DNA from: Leptodactylus fallax
Lineage: Eukaryota > Chordata > Amphibia > Anura > Leptodactylidae
Assembly: GCA_947044405.1 (NCBI GenBank)
Contig: CAMRHE010000507.1
Coordinates: 248,001-312,000, forward strand
Direction of reading: 5' to 3'
Length of the DNA stretch: 64,000 bases
The number at the start of each line of letters is the position of its first letter. Position 1 is the stretch's first letter. A model generated the notes under the pieces. It made no database searches and was not told where the DNA came from. It was given only the letters and a program-made list of their open reading frames with translations. Positions 27,813 through 38,752 of this stretch are shown piece by piece. The position numbers and the translations under genes are program-made.

Positions 27813-29345
27813 AGCACTGACAGAGTCTGTAGGGCCACTGTGGAGCATTATACTGGGGGGCCCCTCTGGATAGCATATATATCGTTTTGGTCCACTGTGG
27901 AGCATTATACTGGGGAGGGGGCCCTCTGGAGAGCATGTTATATTCTGTGGAGCATTATAATGTGGGGGGGGCTCTGGAGAGCATGTGCTATTCTGTGGGG
28001 TTACTTTTGAGCATTATGCTCTTCAGAGGGGCCCCCCAGTATAATGTTCCAAAGTGGCCCCACAGAATATAACATGCTCTCCAGAGGCCCCCCAGTATAA
28101 TGCTCCACAGTGGCCCAAAACAGTATAATATGCTCTCCAGAGCCCCCCCCAGTATAATGCTCCATGGTGGCCCAAAACAGTATAATATGCTCTCCAGAGC
28201 CAACCACCCCAGTATAATGCTCCACGGTGGCTCCACACAGTATAATATACTGAAGGGCCCCCTCTGGAGAGCATATTATACTGTGTGGGGCCATCGTGGA
28301 GCATAATACTGGGGGGGCTCTGGAGAGCATATTATACTGTTTTGAGCCACTGCGGAGCATTATACTGGGGGGCCCCTCTGGATAGCATATTATACTGTGT
28401 GGAGCCACTGTGGAGCATTATACTGGGGAGGGGGTCCTCTGGAGAGCATGTTATATTCTGTGGGGCCACTTTGGAGCATTATACTGGGGGGCCCCTCTGG
28501 AGAGCATAATGCTCAAAAGTAACCCCACAGAATAGAACATGCTCTCCAGAGCCCCCCCCCACATTATAATGCTCCACAGAATATAACATGCTCTCCAGAG
28601 GGTCCCCTCCCCCAGTATAATGCTCCACAGTGGACCAAAACAATATATATGCTATCCAGAGGGGCCCCGCAGTATAATGCTCCACAGTGGCCCTACACAG
28701 TATAATATGCTATCCAGAGGGGACCCCCCAGTATAATGCTCCACAGTGGCCCCACAGAGTATAATATAATCTCGAAAAGCCCCACACAATATAATACACT
28801 CCACAGTGGCCCCACACATTATATTATATTGTGTGGGGCTTTTCGGGATTATATTATACTTTGTGGGGCCATTGTAGAGCATTATACTGGGGGGGACTGT
28901 GGGCAGCATATTATACTGTGGGGGACCACTGTGGAGCATTATACTGGGGGAACCCCTCTGGGGAGTATATTATACTGTGTGAAGGCCATTGTGGAGCATG
29001 TTATACTGTGTTAGGCCACTGTGAAGCATTATACTGGGGGGCACTGTGGGGTGCATATTATACTGTATGGAGCATATTATATTATGTAAGGCTGCTGGGG
29101 AACATATTGTACTATCTGGGGCCACTAAGGGGTAGTATACTGTGTGGGCCACTGTGGAGTATTATACTGTGTGGAGCCTTATATACCATGTGGGGCCACT
29201 ATGGAGGGGCTCAGGGGAGCATTTTATACTGTGTGGGGTCACTGTGGAGCATTATATACCATGTGGGGAAACTGTGGAGGGCTCAGGGGAACATTTTATA
29301 CTGTGGAGCATTATATACCATGTGGAGCATTATACTGTGGGAGAG
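27810..29345. repeat. Alternating inverted blocks of a ~31-bp repeat
   Basis: Tandem copies of gtggagcattatactgggg with variable linkers (ctctggagagcatatta, actgtgtggggccac) run in blocks that switch orientation. The blocks are roughly plus 27830-28020, minus 28021-28255, plus 28256-28508, minus 28509-28825 and plus 28826-29340. Junctions are themselves palindromic; near 28800-28835 the arms ccccacacattatat / atattgtgtgggg face each other. A transcript could fold into several long hairpins. All open frames here are repeat translations. Confidence 0.9.
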
Positions 29346-29459
29346 GGGCTCAAAATTCCTGATGGCAGTCCTGTGTGCTATGTCTGCATCACAGCTCCCT
29401 CACTATAATCTTGCACATACGTGTAGTGCCCCATGGCCATGTCATTCCACCTTCAGTCC

Positions 29460-29925
29460 GACACTGTATAACGGAGAACTATTATATATAAAGGTGGGTT
29501 ACTATATAATTGGGAAATTTAATTATGAGGGGGCTATTTTAAAAAGGGGAACTATTATTTATAAGACGGGCTATTATTTATAAGGGGGGAACTATTATAT
29601 ATAAGGCATCCATTATAAGGGGGAGCTATTATTTATAAGAGGGGAACTGCTTATAAGGGGGGTTTAATTGTTAAGTGAGCTGATTTATAAAGGGGGCTAT
29701 TAGTGATAATGGGGATTATTATTTATAAGGGTAACTATTACTTATGAGGGGGCTATTATTAATAAGAGAGCAGTATTATTTTTACGGGGTAACTGTTACT
29801 GATAAGGGGGATATTACTGATACAGGTCACTATTTATCATTTATAAGGGAGCTATTACTGATAAAGGTGTAATATTATTTATAAGCAGGGACTATTATTT
29901 ATAAGGAGGTGCTATAATAACTGAT
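29460..29925. repeat. Degenerate ~25-bp AT/G-rich tandem repeat
   Basis: Roughly twenty imperfect copies of a ggggaactattatttataag theme with variable spacing (gggctattatttataagg, gggactattatttataagg and others). It lies between the inverted arrays and the right end of the hAT element and is non-coding. Confidence 0.75.
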
Positions 29926-30702
29926 GCCTGGGTGCAAAAATCTATTAGGCGGTACAAAGGTGCTCATTTGAATTGTGTGTGGTAAAATGGGGCTTGTTAT
30001 TACTTTTTTGTTGGCAGAAAGGAGGCGTTATTATAGGGGCTGCCACTGGAAGACGATGGTATTGTTTGCATATCAGCATTTGGGGCCCCGCTTTTAATTT
30101 TGCCCAGGGCCCCGCTTTGTCTAAAACCGGCCCTGGTCATAGGAGCTGATCAGGCCCCCTCCCCCAATAATGGCCCATCATGTCTCAATCACAATTGACC
30201 AAGGCATTTACAGAGTTAAATGCTCATAGTCAGATTGTCCCTGGTTGTTGGCATGTGACTCTGGATCTCCGCTGTGCCTTACTAAATATTCTGCTAAGTT
30301 TCCATGTGTCCTATGTTTTTAGTTTTGTCCCATTCTTAGTAATATGGTGCATGAAATGACAAATCTCAGGATGGACTGCGACCCCCAAACCCTTGATGGC
30401 CAAGTCCGTCACTGCCTGTGTATTTTCTTCACAATGTTCTTCATTGAATTACTTTCCCAGAATCTTCTATAAAATAGTGTTAATTTTCAGAGTTCTACAA
30501 AGTTTCCTGAAAATGACGAATATTTCAAGAAGTTGCAGAGAAAAATTGACATCTAAAAAGACTGGGTGTCATTTGGTTGTGATTGCTCTGTTCTGGCTGC
30601 AAGCAAGTGCCTCCAATACACAAGTGCCAGTTTACTTGTTTTCAGGGTTAAGGGATTATTTTTTTTTTGTCTTTTTTTTTCCTAGGGTTTTTTTTTTTTT
30701 TA

Positions 30703-30891
30703 TGTGGACTGGTGCAGGCTCCTCATAGAATTCAGGGGTCTCTGAGATCCCCCAGATACACAATACTGATGGCAAGCATACGGCAAACACCAGACCCACA
30801 CAGTGCAGACCAAAACTCACAAACTCGAGAGATCCCACAGTCTAAGCCTCCCAGAGAAGCTAGGATTACAGGTACACGCCACTGACCCGGC
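30703..30891 (-). pseudogene. 7SL RNA retropseudogene, unit 7
   Basis: Most diverged of the seven copies, with substitutions near 30774, 30781, 30812 and 30826. It lies between the hAT and Tc1 insertions of unit 7. Unit 8 stops before the equivalent position, so there is no eighth copy. Confidence 0.78.
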
Positions 30892-31345
30892 AGAAGAAGG
30901 AAAGAGGATCTCTACACATAGGAGACATCACTGTCCTGGAAATCCTAACGTATAGACACAGGAGCCTCTCTGAGTCATGTGTCACATATATATCTTACAC
31001 AAATATTCTGACAGAGTGCCCTGGAGTAATGTACATGCATTATTAATGGCAATATTATAGGGTCAGGGGCTTCCCTAGACTTATAGGACTAAAAATCTGA
31101 AGATATGACCAATGACAACATTTACAACATAAGCTCGAGATCTCTGCTGTTATATATAGGTGAGAATTAACCCTTTTTACAGACGACAACTCCCATTAGT
31201 CCCTTCCATGCTATCCCCACTATCCTGCTTACTCTCACGTTCTCTGGAGCCATCCAGTTCCTATAACACCTGGGATCCTTGTGAAGGAGCCCAAGCCTGT
31301 CATTATAGTAATTATGGAGAACCCTGGGAAGCCTTAATACTTATA

Positions 31346-32994
31346 CAGTCATATGAAAAAGTTTGGGCACCCCTATTAATCTTAATCATTTTTAGTTCTA
31401 AATATTTGGGTGTTTGCAACAGCCATTTCAATTTGATATATCTAATAACTGATGGACACAGTAATATTTCAGGATTGAAATGAGGTTTATTGTACTAACA
31501 GAAAATGTGCAATATGCATTAAACCAAAATTTGACCGGTGCAAAAATGTGGGTACCCTTATCATTTTATTGATTTGAATACTCCTAACTACTTTTTACTG
31601 ATTTACTGAAGCACAAAATTGGTTTTGTAATCTCACTGAGCTTTGAACTTCATAGCCAGGTGTATCCAATCATGAGAAAAGGTATTTAAGGTGGCCAATT
31701 GCAAGTTGTTCTCCTATTTGAATCTCCTCTGAAGAGTGGCATCATGGGCTCCTCAAAACAACTCTCAAATGATCTGAAAACAAAGATTGTTCAACATAGT
31801 TGTTCAGGGGAAGGATACAAAAAGTTGTCTCAGAGATTTAACCTGTCAGTTTCCACTGTGAGGAACATAGTAAGGAAATGGAAGACCACAGGGACAGTTC
31901 TTGTTAAGCCCAGAAGTGGCAGGCCAAGAAAAATATCAGAAAGGCAGAGAAGAAGAATGGTGAGAACAGTCAAGGACAATCCACAGACCACCTCCAAAGA
32001 GCTGCAGCATCATCTTGCTGCAGATGGTGTCACTGTGCATCGGTCAACAATACAGCACACTTTGCACAAGGAGAAGCTGTATGGGAGAGTGATGCGAAAG
32101 AAGCCGTTTCTGAAAGCACGCCACAAACAGAGTCGCCTGAGGTATGCAAAAGCACATTTGGACAAGCCAGCTTCATTTTGGAAGAAGGTCCTGTGGACTG
32201 ATGAAACAAAGATTGAGTTGTTTGGTCATACAAAAAGGCGTTATGCATGGCGTCCAAAAAACACAGCATTCCAAGAAAAACACTTGCTACCCACTGTAAA
32301 ATTTGGTGGAGGTTCCATCATGCTTTAGGGCTGTGTGGCCAATGCCGGCACCGGGAATCTTGTTAAAGTTGAGGGTCACATGGATTCAACTCAGTATCAG
32401 CAGATTCTTGAGAATAATGTACAAGAATCAGTGACGAATTTGAAGTTACGCCGGGGATGGATATTTCAGCAAGACAATGATCCAAAACACAGCTCCAAAT
32501 CTACTCAGGCATTCATGCAGAGGAACAATTACAATGTTCTGGAATGGCCATCCCAGTCCCCAGACCTGAATATCATTGAACATCTGTGGGATAATTTGAA
32601 GCGGGCTGTCCATGCTCGGCGACCATCAAACTTAACTGAACTGGAATTGTTTTGTAAAGAGGAATGGTCAAAAATACCTTCATCCAGGATCCAGGAACTG
32701 ATTAAAAGCTACAGGAAGCGACTAGAGGCTGTTATTTTTGCAAAAGGAGGATCTACTAAATATTAATGTCACTTTTCTGTTGAGGTGCCCATACTTTTGC
32801 ACCGGTCAAATTTTGGTTTAATGCATATTGCACATTTTCTGTTAGTACAACAAACCTCATTTCAATCCTGAAATATTACTGTGTCCATCCGTTATTAGAT
32901 ATATCAAATTGAAATGGCTGTTGCAAACACCCAAATATTTAGAACTAAAAATGATTAAGATTAATAGGGGTGCCCAAACTTTTTCATATGACTG
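31346..32994 (+). mobile_element. Complete Tc1-type transposon (Tc1-A), 1649 bp, in unit 7
   Basis: It lies between duplicated TA dinucleotides (31344-31345 and 32995-32996), and the other units show the empty site. Both ends start cagtcatatgaaaaagtttg, and inverted repeats of about 200 bp match almost perfectly. An inner repeat near 31540 (accggtgcaaaaatgtgggt) has its partner near 32785-32810, giving the long-inverted-repeat, paired-binding-site layout of Sleeping Beauty-like elements. It carries a single transposase frame broken by one stop codon. Confidence 0.95.
31744..32766 (+). pseudogene. Tc1-like DD34E transposase with one nonsense codon
   Basis: A 340-codon frame running to TAA at 32764-32766, broken only by TAG at 32326-32328 (codon 195), where relatives have Trp in the GGGSIMLWG motif. 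Residues ~1-110 form the paired-type helix-turn-helix DNA-binding region with a GRPRK hook near 59-63. The catalytic residues are all present: Asp153 (WTDET), Asp244 (FQQDNDPKH) and Glu279 (PDLNIIEHLW), with the canonical 34-residue spacing. Tc1 transposases excise the element and reinsert it at TA in the nucleus. I start at the ATG at 31744 (MGSSKQL) because it matches usual family length; an in-frame upstream extension to 31699 is unlikely to be coding. One substitution separates this copy from an open frame. Confidence 0.93.
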
Positions 32995-34759
32995 TATAAG
33001 GATTTCCACACAGACCGCAATACAGTTGAATTGCAGTCTATGTCACAAACATAAAAAGAAGTAATAAAAAAAAAATAGTTTTTAAAAATATTTTTCAAAA
33101 TTTAAAAAACTAAAATAAAATAAAATCTCTCCATTCCCAAGATCAAAAATAAAAATAGACACATATAGTCATGACCATATTAGACATCCTCACATTTGAA
33201 AATGTCTGAACTATAAACATGTAAAATATTTCTCTCTGAAAAAAGTTAAAATACACGATTCACCTTTTATTTTGTTGCCATTTCGCCTCGCCAAAAAAAT
33301 GGAATAAAAAGTGATTGAAGCCTCAGAAATTCCCCATATCGGTAAGAGGGGTACAGGGCGGCACTCGACTAATACAACTCAAGACGGGTGCACATTCACT
33401 AAGGGAACTGACCAAACTCCCATCATTGTATACTCAGAAAAAAGTTTTGATTTCTTTAAAAATTTCAATTTTCACTTTGTATATTAATTTTTGGGAAGCA
33501 CTCTTGAGCTGAAAATGATAATATCCTTTGAGAAATTCCTTGTGGGCTGTAGTTTCTAAAATGGGATCACTTATGAGGGGTTTCCATTGTATTGGTACTC
33601 TAGGGGCTCTGCAAATATGACACGGCACCTGAAAACTATTCCAGCAAAATCTGCCCTCCAAAAGTCAAATGGCGCTCTTTCCATCCTGAGCCCCCCCATG
33701 TATTCATACAGGAGTTTACGGCCACGTATGGGGCATTTCTATGTTCAGGAGAAATTGTTTACCAAACTTCATGTGTTTTTTCTTCTTTAACTGCTTGTAA
33801 ACATGAAAAATTTTGGGCTAAATCAATAGTTTTTTGGAAAAAAAAAAGTCATTTTTCATTTTCATGTCCTAATGTTAACAAAATTTATGAAACAGCTGTA
33901 GAGTCAAAATGCTCCCTATACCCCTTGATATGTTGAGTGAGGGGTGTAGCTTCCAAAATGGGGTGACATTTGGAGGGTTTTCATGGTATTGGTACTCTAG
34001 GGGCTCTGCAAATGAGACATGGCACCTGAAAACTATTCCAGCAAAATCTCCTTACCTTCCGTGCACTGCCATGTGCCTAAACATCAGCTTACACCCACAT
34101 GTGAGGTATTTCTGGGCTCGGGAGAAATTGCATAACAAATTGTGAGCTGCATTTTCACCTTTAACCCTTTGTGAATGTGTTAATTTTAGGGCTAAATGAA
34201 TGTATTATTGAAAAAACTATGAAATGTCTAAATTTCACCTCCATATTGTTTTAATTGCCATGAAAAGCGTAAAGGGTTAAGAAACTTCCCAAATGCTGTC
34301 TTGAATTATAAGATGGGTGCAGTTTTGAAAATGGGGTAATTTATAGGGGTTTCTAATATATAGGTCTTTATAATCCCTTTCAAAAGTGAACCCCAAAAAA
34401 TTAGTTTGGGAAATTTTGTTGTAAATCTGAAAAATCGCTGCTACGCTTGTCAGCTTTATAATGTCCAAAATAATTGAAAGGACGATTAAAAGATGATCCA
34501 ATATAAAGTAGAGATATGGTAGATAATATGTATTCATGTATTTGGGTGGTATGACTATCTCTCTGATAAGCAGAGCATTTCACATTTTGAAAATTGTGAT
34601 TTTTTTTTTTCCAAATTTCCAGAAATTTTCTATTTTTTTTAATAAATAAATACATTGATATTGATCAATGTTTAGCACTAACATGAAGTACAATGTGTCA
34701 CGAAAAAGCTATCTGAAAATCAGTTAATCAGTTGTGTAAGTTAAAGCATCTCAAAACTA

Positions 34760-36105
34760 TTGCCATACAAAGTGAGACATGTAATTTTTGAAAAATGAGC
34801 CCGTATCCTTAAGGTGCTTTTGGGCTGCGTCCCAAAGGGTTAATAAATAAGTTATATAACAGTGGACCCAGCACTGAACCCTGGGGTACATCACTTATGA
34901 AAGAGGACCAAGCACTGAACCCTGGGGTACATCACTTATTACAGAGGACCTAACACTGATCCCTGGGGTACACCACTTATAACAGGGGACCCAGCACTGA
35001 CCCCTGGGGTACACCACTTATAACAGGGGACCCAGCACTGACCCCTGGGGTACACCACTTATAACAGGGGACCCAGCACTAACCCCTGGGGTACACCATA
35101 TGTAACAAAAGACCCAGCACTGACTCCTGTGGTACACCATATGTAACATAAGACCCAGCACTGACTCCTGGGGTACACCAAATATAACAGAGGACCCAGC
35201 ACTGAACTCTGGGATACAGCATTTATAACAGAGGACCCGGAATTGATTCCTGGGGTACACCACATATAACAGAGGACTCAGAAATGATCCCTGGGTTACA
35301 CCACTTCTCTTCAGACCGCAGAGTATAATAAGCAGAGGCCCTGGGCAGGTGATGAAACACTACAAACAATGTTACTCACCTCTCCTTGGCTCCTTTGGCC
35401 TCCAGAGATGATGTCAGGGATTGCTCAGGCCTGTGTTTGCACCTCACTGGTCATGTAGGTCAAGTGGCGTTATGACACTATGATGCCGTGCATCATTACG
35501 CTACTGATTGATTAGGCTGACGCCATCTCTAGAAGATGGAAGAACACAGAGAGTAGTGTCGGAGCCCAGGAGAGGTGAATTACATTGTTTGGTATGTTTA
35601 TCCACCTCCGCTAATCATACCATGGGGTCTGAAGGGACCCCGAGTATACTTGTAGTTTGTGGGTGGCGAATCCAAAATTGTTAGAAAATCCCGATGTATG
35701 TGGGATGTATGTGGGCCACTATGGGACAATATACTGTATGGGGGCCTCTATGGGGAATTATACTGCATGAGGGCAGTATACTGTGTGAAGGGGACACCAT
35801 GGAACATTACGCGACCTATATTCATCTGATGACACCTGAATATAAGCAATAAATATGTCATCTCTGTACATAGCTTTATATGTGAGCTCAGGAAAGAAGG
35901 TTATTTGATTTTTTTTTTTTTTATGTCTTATTTTTCCCTACCTCCTTCTAAGGGGATTGGATTCTATGGGATCTGATTGCGAATACAAAATACTGAAATA
36001 TGAATGTATTGCTGTATATTATACAACTATTCTCTACTAATACATGATGCCTCTAAGCAGAATAAAATTGATCTGTGCTATTGACAGGCTGGGGAGTCTT
36101 CAGTA
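34760..36105. repeat. Array unit 8, right-truncated and most diverged
   Basis: It begins with the unit landmark in a mutated form (ttgccatac) and runs to unit position ~1352, where unrelated sequence starting caagggcgtaactac replaces it. It holds a minisatellite and the left hairpin module but no 7SL copy or 3' modules. It carries more private substitutions than units 1-6. Confidence 0.93.
34863..35304. repeat. 41-bp minisatellite, unit 8
   Basis: The same 41-bp family with extra substitutions (for example gtggtacacc near 35130) and a differently arranged right end. It represents a divergent, less homogenised version of the block. Confidence 0.9.
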
Positions 36106-36379
36106 CAAGGGCGTAACTACTGGGGTAGCAGCGGTAGCAGTTGCCACAGGGCCCGGGACATTACGGGGCTCCGCGGGCCCCCGATGCTTTTTTTTTTTTT
36201 TTTTTTTTTTAATAGGCCGTTACCTGCTGGAGTAACTCCAGCAAGTAACAGGCCCTATATACTACCGTTCCCTGGGGTCCCGTTCACGGCCGCCTGCGCT
36301 TCTGATTCTGCGGAGGCTGCTGTGAGCAGGAGCGGGGATCGGTATGTGAGGCCGCGGGCCGAACATCATAATCTCTGCT

Positions 36380-36708
36380 ATCATTATACTTCGGGTCATT
36401 TCAGACCCCGGAGTATAATAATCGGAGGCCCAGGGGAAGTGAGGGAACATAAAAAACAATGTACTTACCTCTCCTACGCTTCTCCAGGCTTCGGGCCTGT
36501 TTGGTGATGTCCCAGACATCAGCGGACGTCATTTTGCGTAGCGACGCCTTGCCCGCATCACGTGACGCCGGCCTGGTCCAACATTGAAGGCGGCCGAAGC
36601 AGCAGGGAGTGGACCGGAGCGAGGAACAGGTAAGCAAAGTTGTTTTTTTATGTTTCTATCCTCCCCTGGGTCTCCGATCATTATACTCTGGGGTCTGAAA
36701 AGAGTATA
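36380..36708. repeat. Imperfect hairpin core, second copy
   Basis: The left arm contains gaccccggagtataataatc and ends acttacctctcctacg (~36478). The right arm starts gaggaacaggtaagc (~36620) and ends cattatactctggggtctga (~36700). The arms are imperfect complements ~80 bp long. The GC-rich spacer shares cgtcattttgcg and acattgaaggcggccgaa-type sequence with the copy at 59.1 kb. Confidence 0.75.
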
Positions 36709-36721
36709 ATTGTTCATGGGT

Positions 36722-37246
36722 GGTCCACAATGGGACATAATACTGTGTGCAGGGGCCACTATGGGGCAAAATACTCAGTGTAGGGGCCACTATGGGGAAA
36801 AATACTCTGTGCAGGGGCCACTATGGGGAATAATAGTGTGTGCAGGGGCCACTATGGGATATAATACTGTGTGCAGGGGCCACTATGGGATATAATACTG
36901 TGTGCAGGGGCCACTATGGGATATAATACTGTGTACAGGGGCCACTATGGGGAATGATACTTTGTGCAGGGCCCACTATGGGGCATTATACTGTGTGCAG
37001 AGGCCACTATGGGACATGATACTGTGTGCAGGGGTCACTATGGGACATGATACTGTGTGCAGGGGCCACTATGGGACATGATACTGTGTGCAGGGGCCAA
37101 TATGGGGCATGATACTGTGTGCAGGGGCCACTATGGGGCATGATACTGTGTGCAGGGACCACTATGGGGCATAATACTGTGTGCAGGGGCCACTATGGGG
37201 CATGATACTGTGTGCAGGGGCCACTATGGGGCATAATAATGGGGCA
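36722..37246. repeat. 31-bp tandem array, about 16-17 copies
   Basis: The unit aggggccactatggggcata plus atactgtgtgc repeats at 31-bp spacing (for example tgcagg at 36841 and 36872). Copies vary mainly at gggatataa / gggacatga / ggggcataa. It ends at the truncated left edge of Tc1-B. Confidence 0.9.
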
Positions 37247-37253
37247 TTTTCAC

Positions 37254-38746
37254 GACACAATCGTGAAATGGAACGAAATTTATTGGTTATTTTAAACTTT
37301 TGTAAAAAATAAAAAACTGAAAAGTGGGGCGTGCAATATTATTCAGCCCCTTTACTTTCAGTGCAGCAAACTCACTCCAGAAGTTCAGTGAGGATCTCTG
37401 AATGATCCAATGTTGTCTTAAATGACTGATGATGATAAATATCATCCACCTGTGTGTAATCAAGTCTCCGTATAAATGCACCTGCTCTGTGATAGTCTCA
37501 GGGTTCTGTTTAAAGCGCAGAGAGCATCATGAATACCAAGGAACACACCAGGTAGGTCCGTGATACTGTTGTGGAGAAGTTTAAAGCCGTATTTGGATAC
37601 AAAAAGATTTCCCAAACTTTAAACATCCCAAGGAGCACTGTGCAAGCGATCATATTGAAATGGAAGGAGTATCAGACCACTGCAAATCTACCAAGACCCG
37701 GCCGTCCCTCTAAACTTTCATCTCAAACAAGGAGAAGACTGATCAGAGATGCAGCCAAGAGGCCCATGATCACTCTGGATGAACTGCAGAGATCTACAGC
37801 TGAGGTGGGAGATTCTGTCCATAGAACAACAATCAGTCGTTTACTGCACAAATCTGGCCTTTATGGAAGAGTGGCAATAAGAAAGCCATTTCTCAAAGAT
37901 ATCCATAAAAAGTCTTGTTTAAAGTTTACCACAAGCCACCTGGGAGACACACCAAACATGTGGAAGAAGGTGCTCTGGTCAGATGAAACCAAAATCGAAC
38001 TTTTTGGCCACAATGCAAAACGATATGTTTGGCGTAAAAGCAACACAGCTCATCCCCCTGAACACACCATCCCTACTGTCACACATGGTGGTGGCAGCAT
38101 CATGGTTTGGGCCTGCTTTTCTTCAGCAGGGACAGGGAAGATGGTTAAAATTGATGGGAAGATGGATGGAGCCAAATACAGGACCATTCTGCAAAAGACC
38201 TGAGACTGGGACGGAGATTTATCTTCCAACAAGACAATGATCCCAAACATAAAGCAAAATCTACAATGGAATGGTTCACAAATAAACGTATCCAGGTGTT
38301 AGAATGGCCAAGTCAAAGTCCAGACCTGAATCCAATCGGGAATCTGTGGAAAGAGCTGAAAACTGCTGTTCACAAACGCTCTCCATCCAACCTCACTGAG
38401 CTCCAGCTGTTTTCCAAGGAAGAATGGGCAAGAATTTCAGTCTCTCGATGTGCAAAACTGATAGAGACATACCCCAAGCGACTTGCAGCTGTAATCGCAG
38501 CAAAAGGTGGCGCTACAAAGTATTAACTTAAGGGGGCCGAATAATTTGGCACGCCCCACTTTTCAGTTTTTTATTTTTTACAAAAGTTTAAAATAACCAA
38601 TAAATTTCGTTCCACTTCACGACTGTGTCCCACTTGTTGTTGATTCTTCACCAGAAAGTTAAAATTTTATATCCTTATGTTTGAAGCCTGAAATGTGGCA
38701 AAAGGTTGAAAAATTCAAGGGGGCCGAATACTTTCGCAAGGCACTG
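37254..38746 (+). mobile_element. Tc1-type transposon (Tc1-B), left end truncated
   Basis: The right inverted repeat is complete, ending ...ctttcgcaaggcactg at 38746 before TA. The left repeat begins only at gacacaatcgtgaaatgg (37254), ~130 bp inside where it should start; the outer binding site is missing and abuts the 31-bp array directly. The inner repeats agree (ctgaaaagtggggcgtgc near 37316 and its complement near 38550). Without the left outer end this copy should be immobile. Confidence 0.9.
37529..38526 (+). pseudogene. Tc1-like transposase pseudogene of Tc1-B
   Basis: The frame starts at ATG 37529 (MNTKEHTR) but has TAG at codon 9 (37553-37555). It then stays open through the helix-turn-helix region, the GRPSK hook and the first catalytic Asp (WSDET, Asp codon 37982-37984) to a stop at 38201-38203. 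A small deletion near 38195 shifts the frame and removes several residues before KDLRLGRR. The C-terminal part (FQQDNDPKH, then PDLNPIGNLW, ending KGGATKY at 38526) is in another frame. The third catalytic residue is Gly (ggg at 38338-38340) instead of Glu. These are three independent inactivating lesions. Confidence 0.92.
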
Positions 38747-38752
38747 TATATT

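Larger units (their letters stand above)
27297..30135. mobile_element. Non-autonomous hAT element, 2839 bp, in unit 7
   Basis: The element starts CAGGGCCGGCGTTAG and ends with the complement of CAGGGCCGGTTTTAG. It is flanked by the 8-bp duplication gtcatagg (27289-27296 and 30136-30143). Uninterrupted units read gtcaaagg there, so the empty site is known. An 8-bp duplication with CAGGG termini is diagnostic of the hAT superfamily. No transposase frame is present; the 250-codon open frame at 28831-29583 is translated tandem repeat. Contents: a GC-rich hairpin (~27437-27812), alternating inverted 31-mer arrays (27810-29345) and a degenerate repeat (29460-29925). It must have been mobilised by a transposase encoded elsewhere. 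Confidence 0.93.
25928..34759. repeat. Array unit 7, interrupted by hAT and Tc1 insertions
   Basis: Removing the hAT (27297-30135) with one copy of its 8-bp duplication, and the Tc1 (31346-32994) with its TA, leaves ~4.33 kb, the normal unit length. The left part is as similar to unit 6 as other neighbours are. The part after the insertions has more substitutions and small indels (for example near 34595-34750), as expected near the edge of a homogenised array. Confidence 0.95.
1..36105. repeat. Tandem array of a ~4.32 kb unit (macrosatellite)
   Basis: The same ~4.32 kb sequence recurs head-to-tail, with landmark starts at 1, 4322, 8641, 12963, 17286, 21606, 25928 and 34760. The first six spacings are 4321, 4319, 4322, 4323, 4320 and 4322 bp. 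Copies 1-6 differ only by scattered substitutions and homopolymer lengths. Copy 7 is longer because of two transposon insertions, and copy 8 stops after ~1.35 kb. The window opens at this arbitrary landmark, so the array likely continues leftward. No unit encodes a convincing protein: the small open frames are identical between copies and lie in low-complexity or RNA-derived sequence. Confidence 0.97.
36106..37253. mobile_element. Left part of a hAT-like non-autonomous element at the array edge
   Basis: The 4.3 kb unit stops at 36105 and caagggcgtaactactgggg begins, a terminus resembling hAT MITE ends (CAGGGGCGTAAC type). It is followed by a T-tract (36187-36210), a small hairpin (ggccgttacctgctgg near 36214), a long imperfect hairpin (36380-36708) and a 31-bp array. 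The right terminus was not found. Related but diverged 31-mer sequence reappears at ~39590-39760, beyond the Tc1-B and LTR insertions, so the element may extend to ~39.8 kb. It encodes no protein. Confidence 0.6.

Noticed and set aside
28831..29583. 250-codon open frame, the longest in the first 44 kb
   Set aside because: It is translated tandem repeat (recurring LWGAYYTV-like phrases) inside a hAT element, with overlapping long frames on both strands. No domain and no codon signature.
31699..31743. Upstream start for the Tc1-A transposase
   Set aside because: Family proteins begin near MGSSKQL (31744), giving 340 residues; the extra 15 codons lie in leader sequence.
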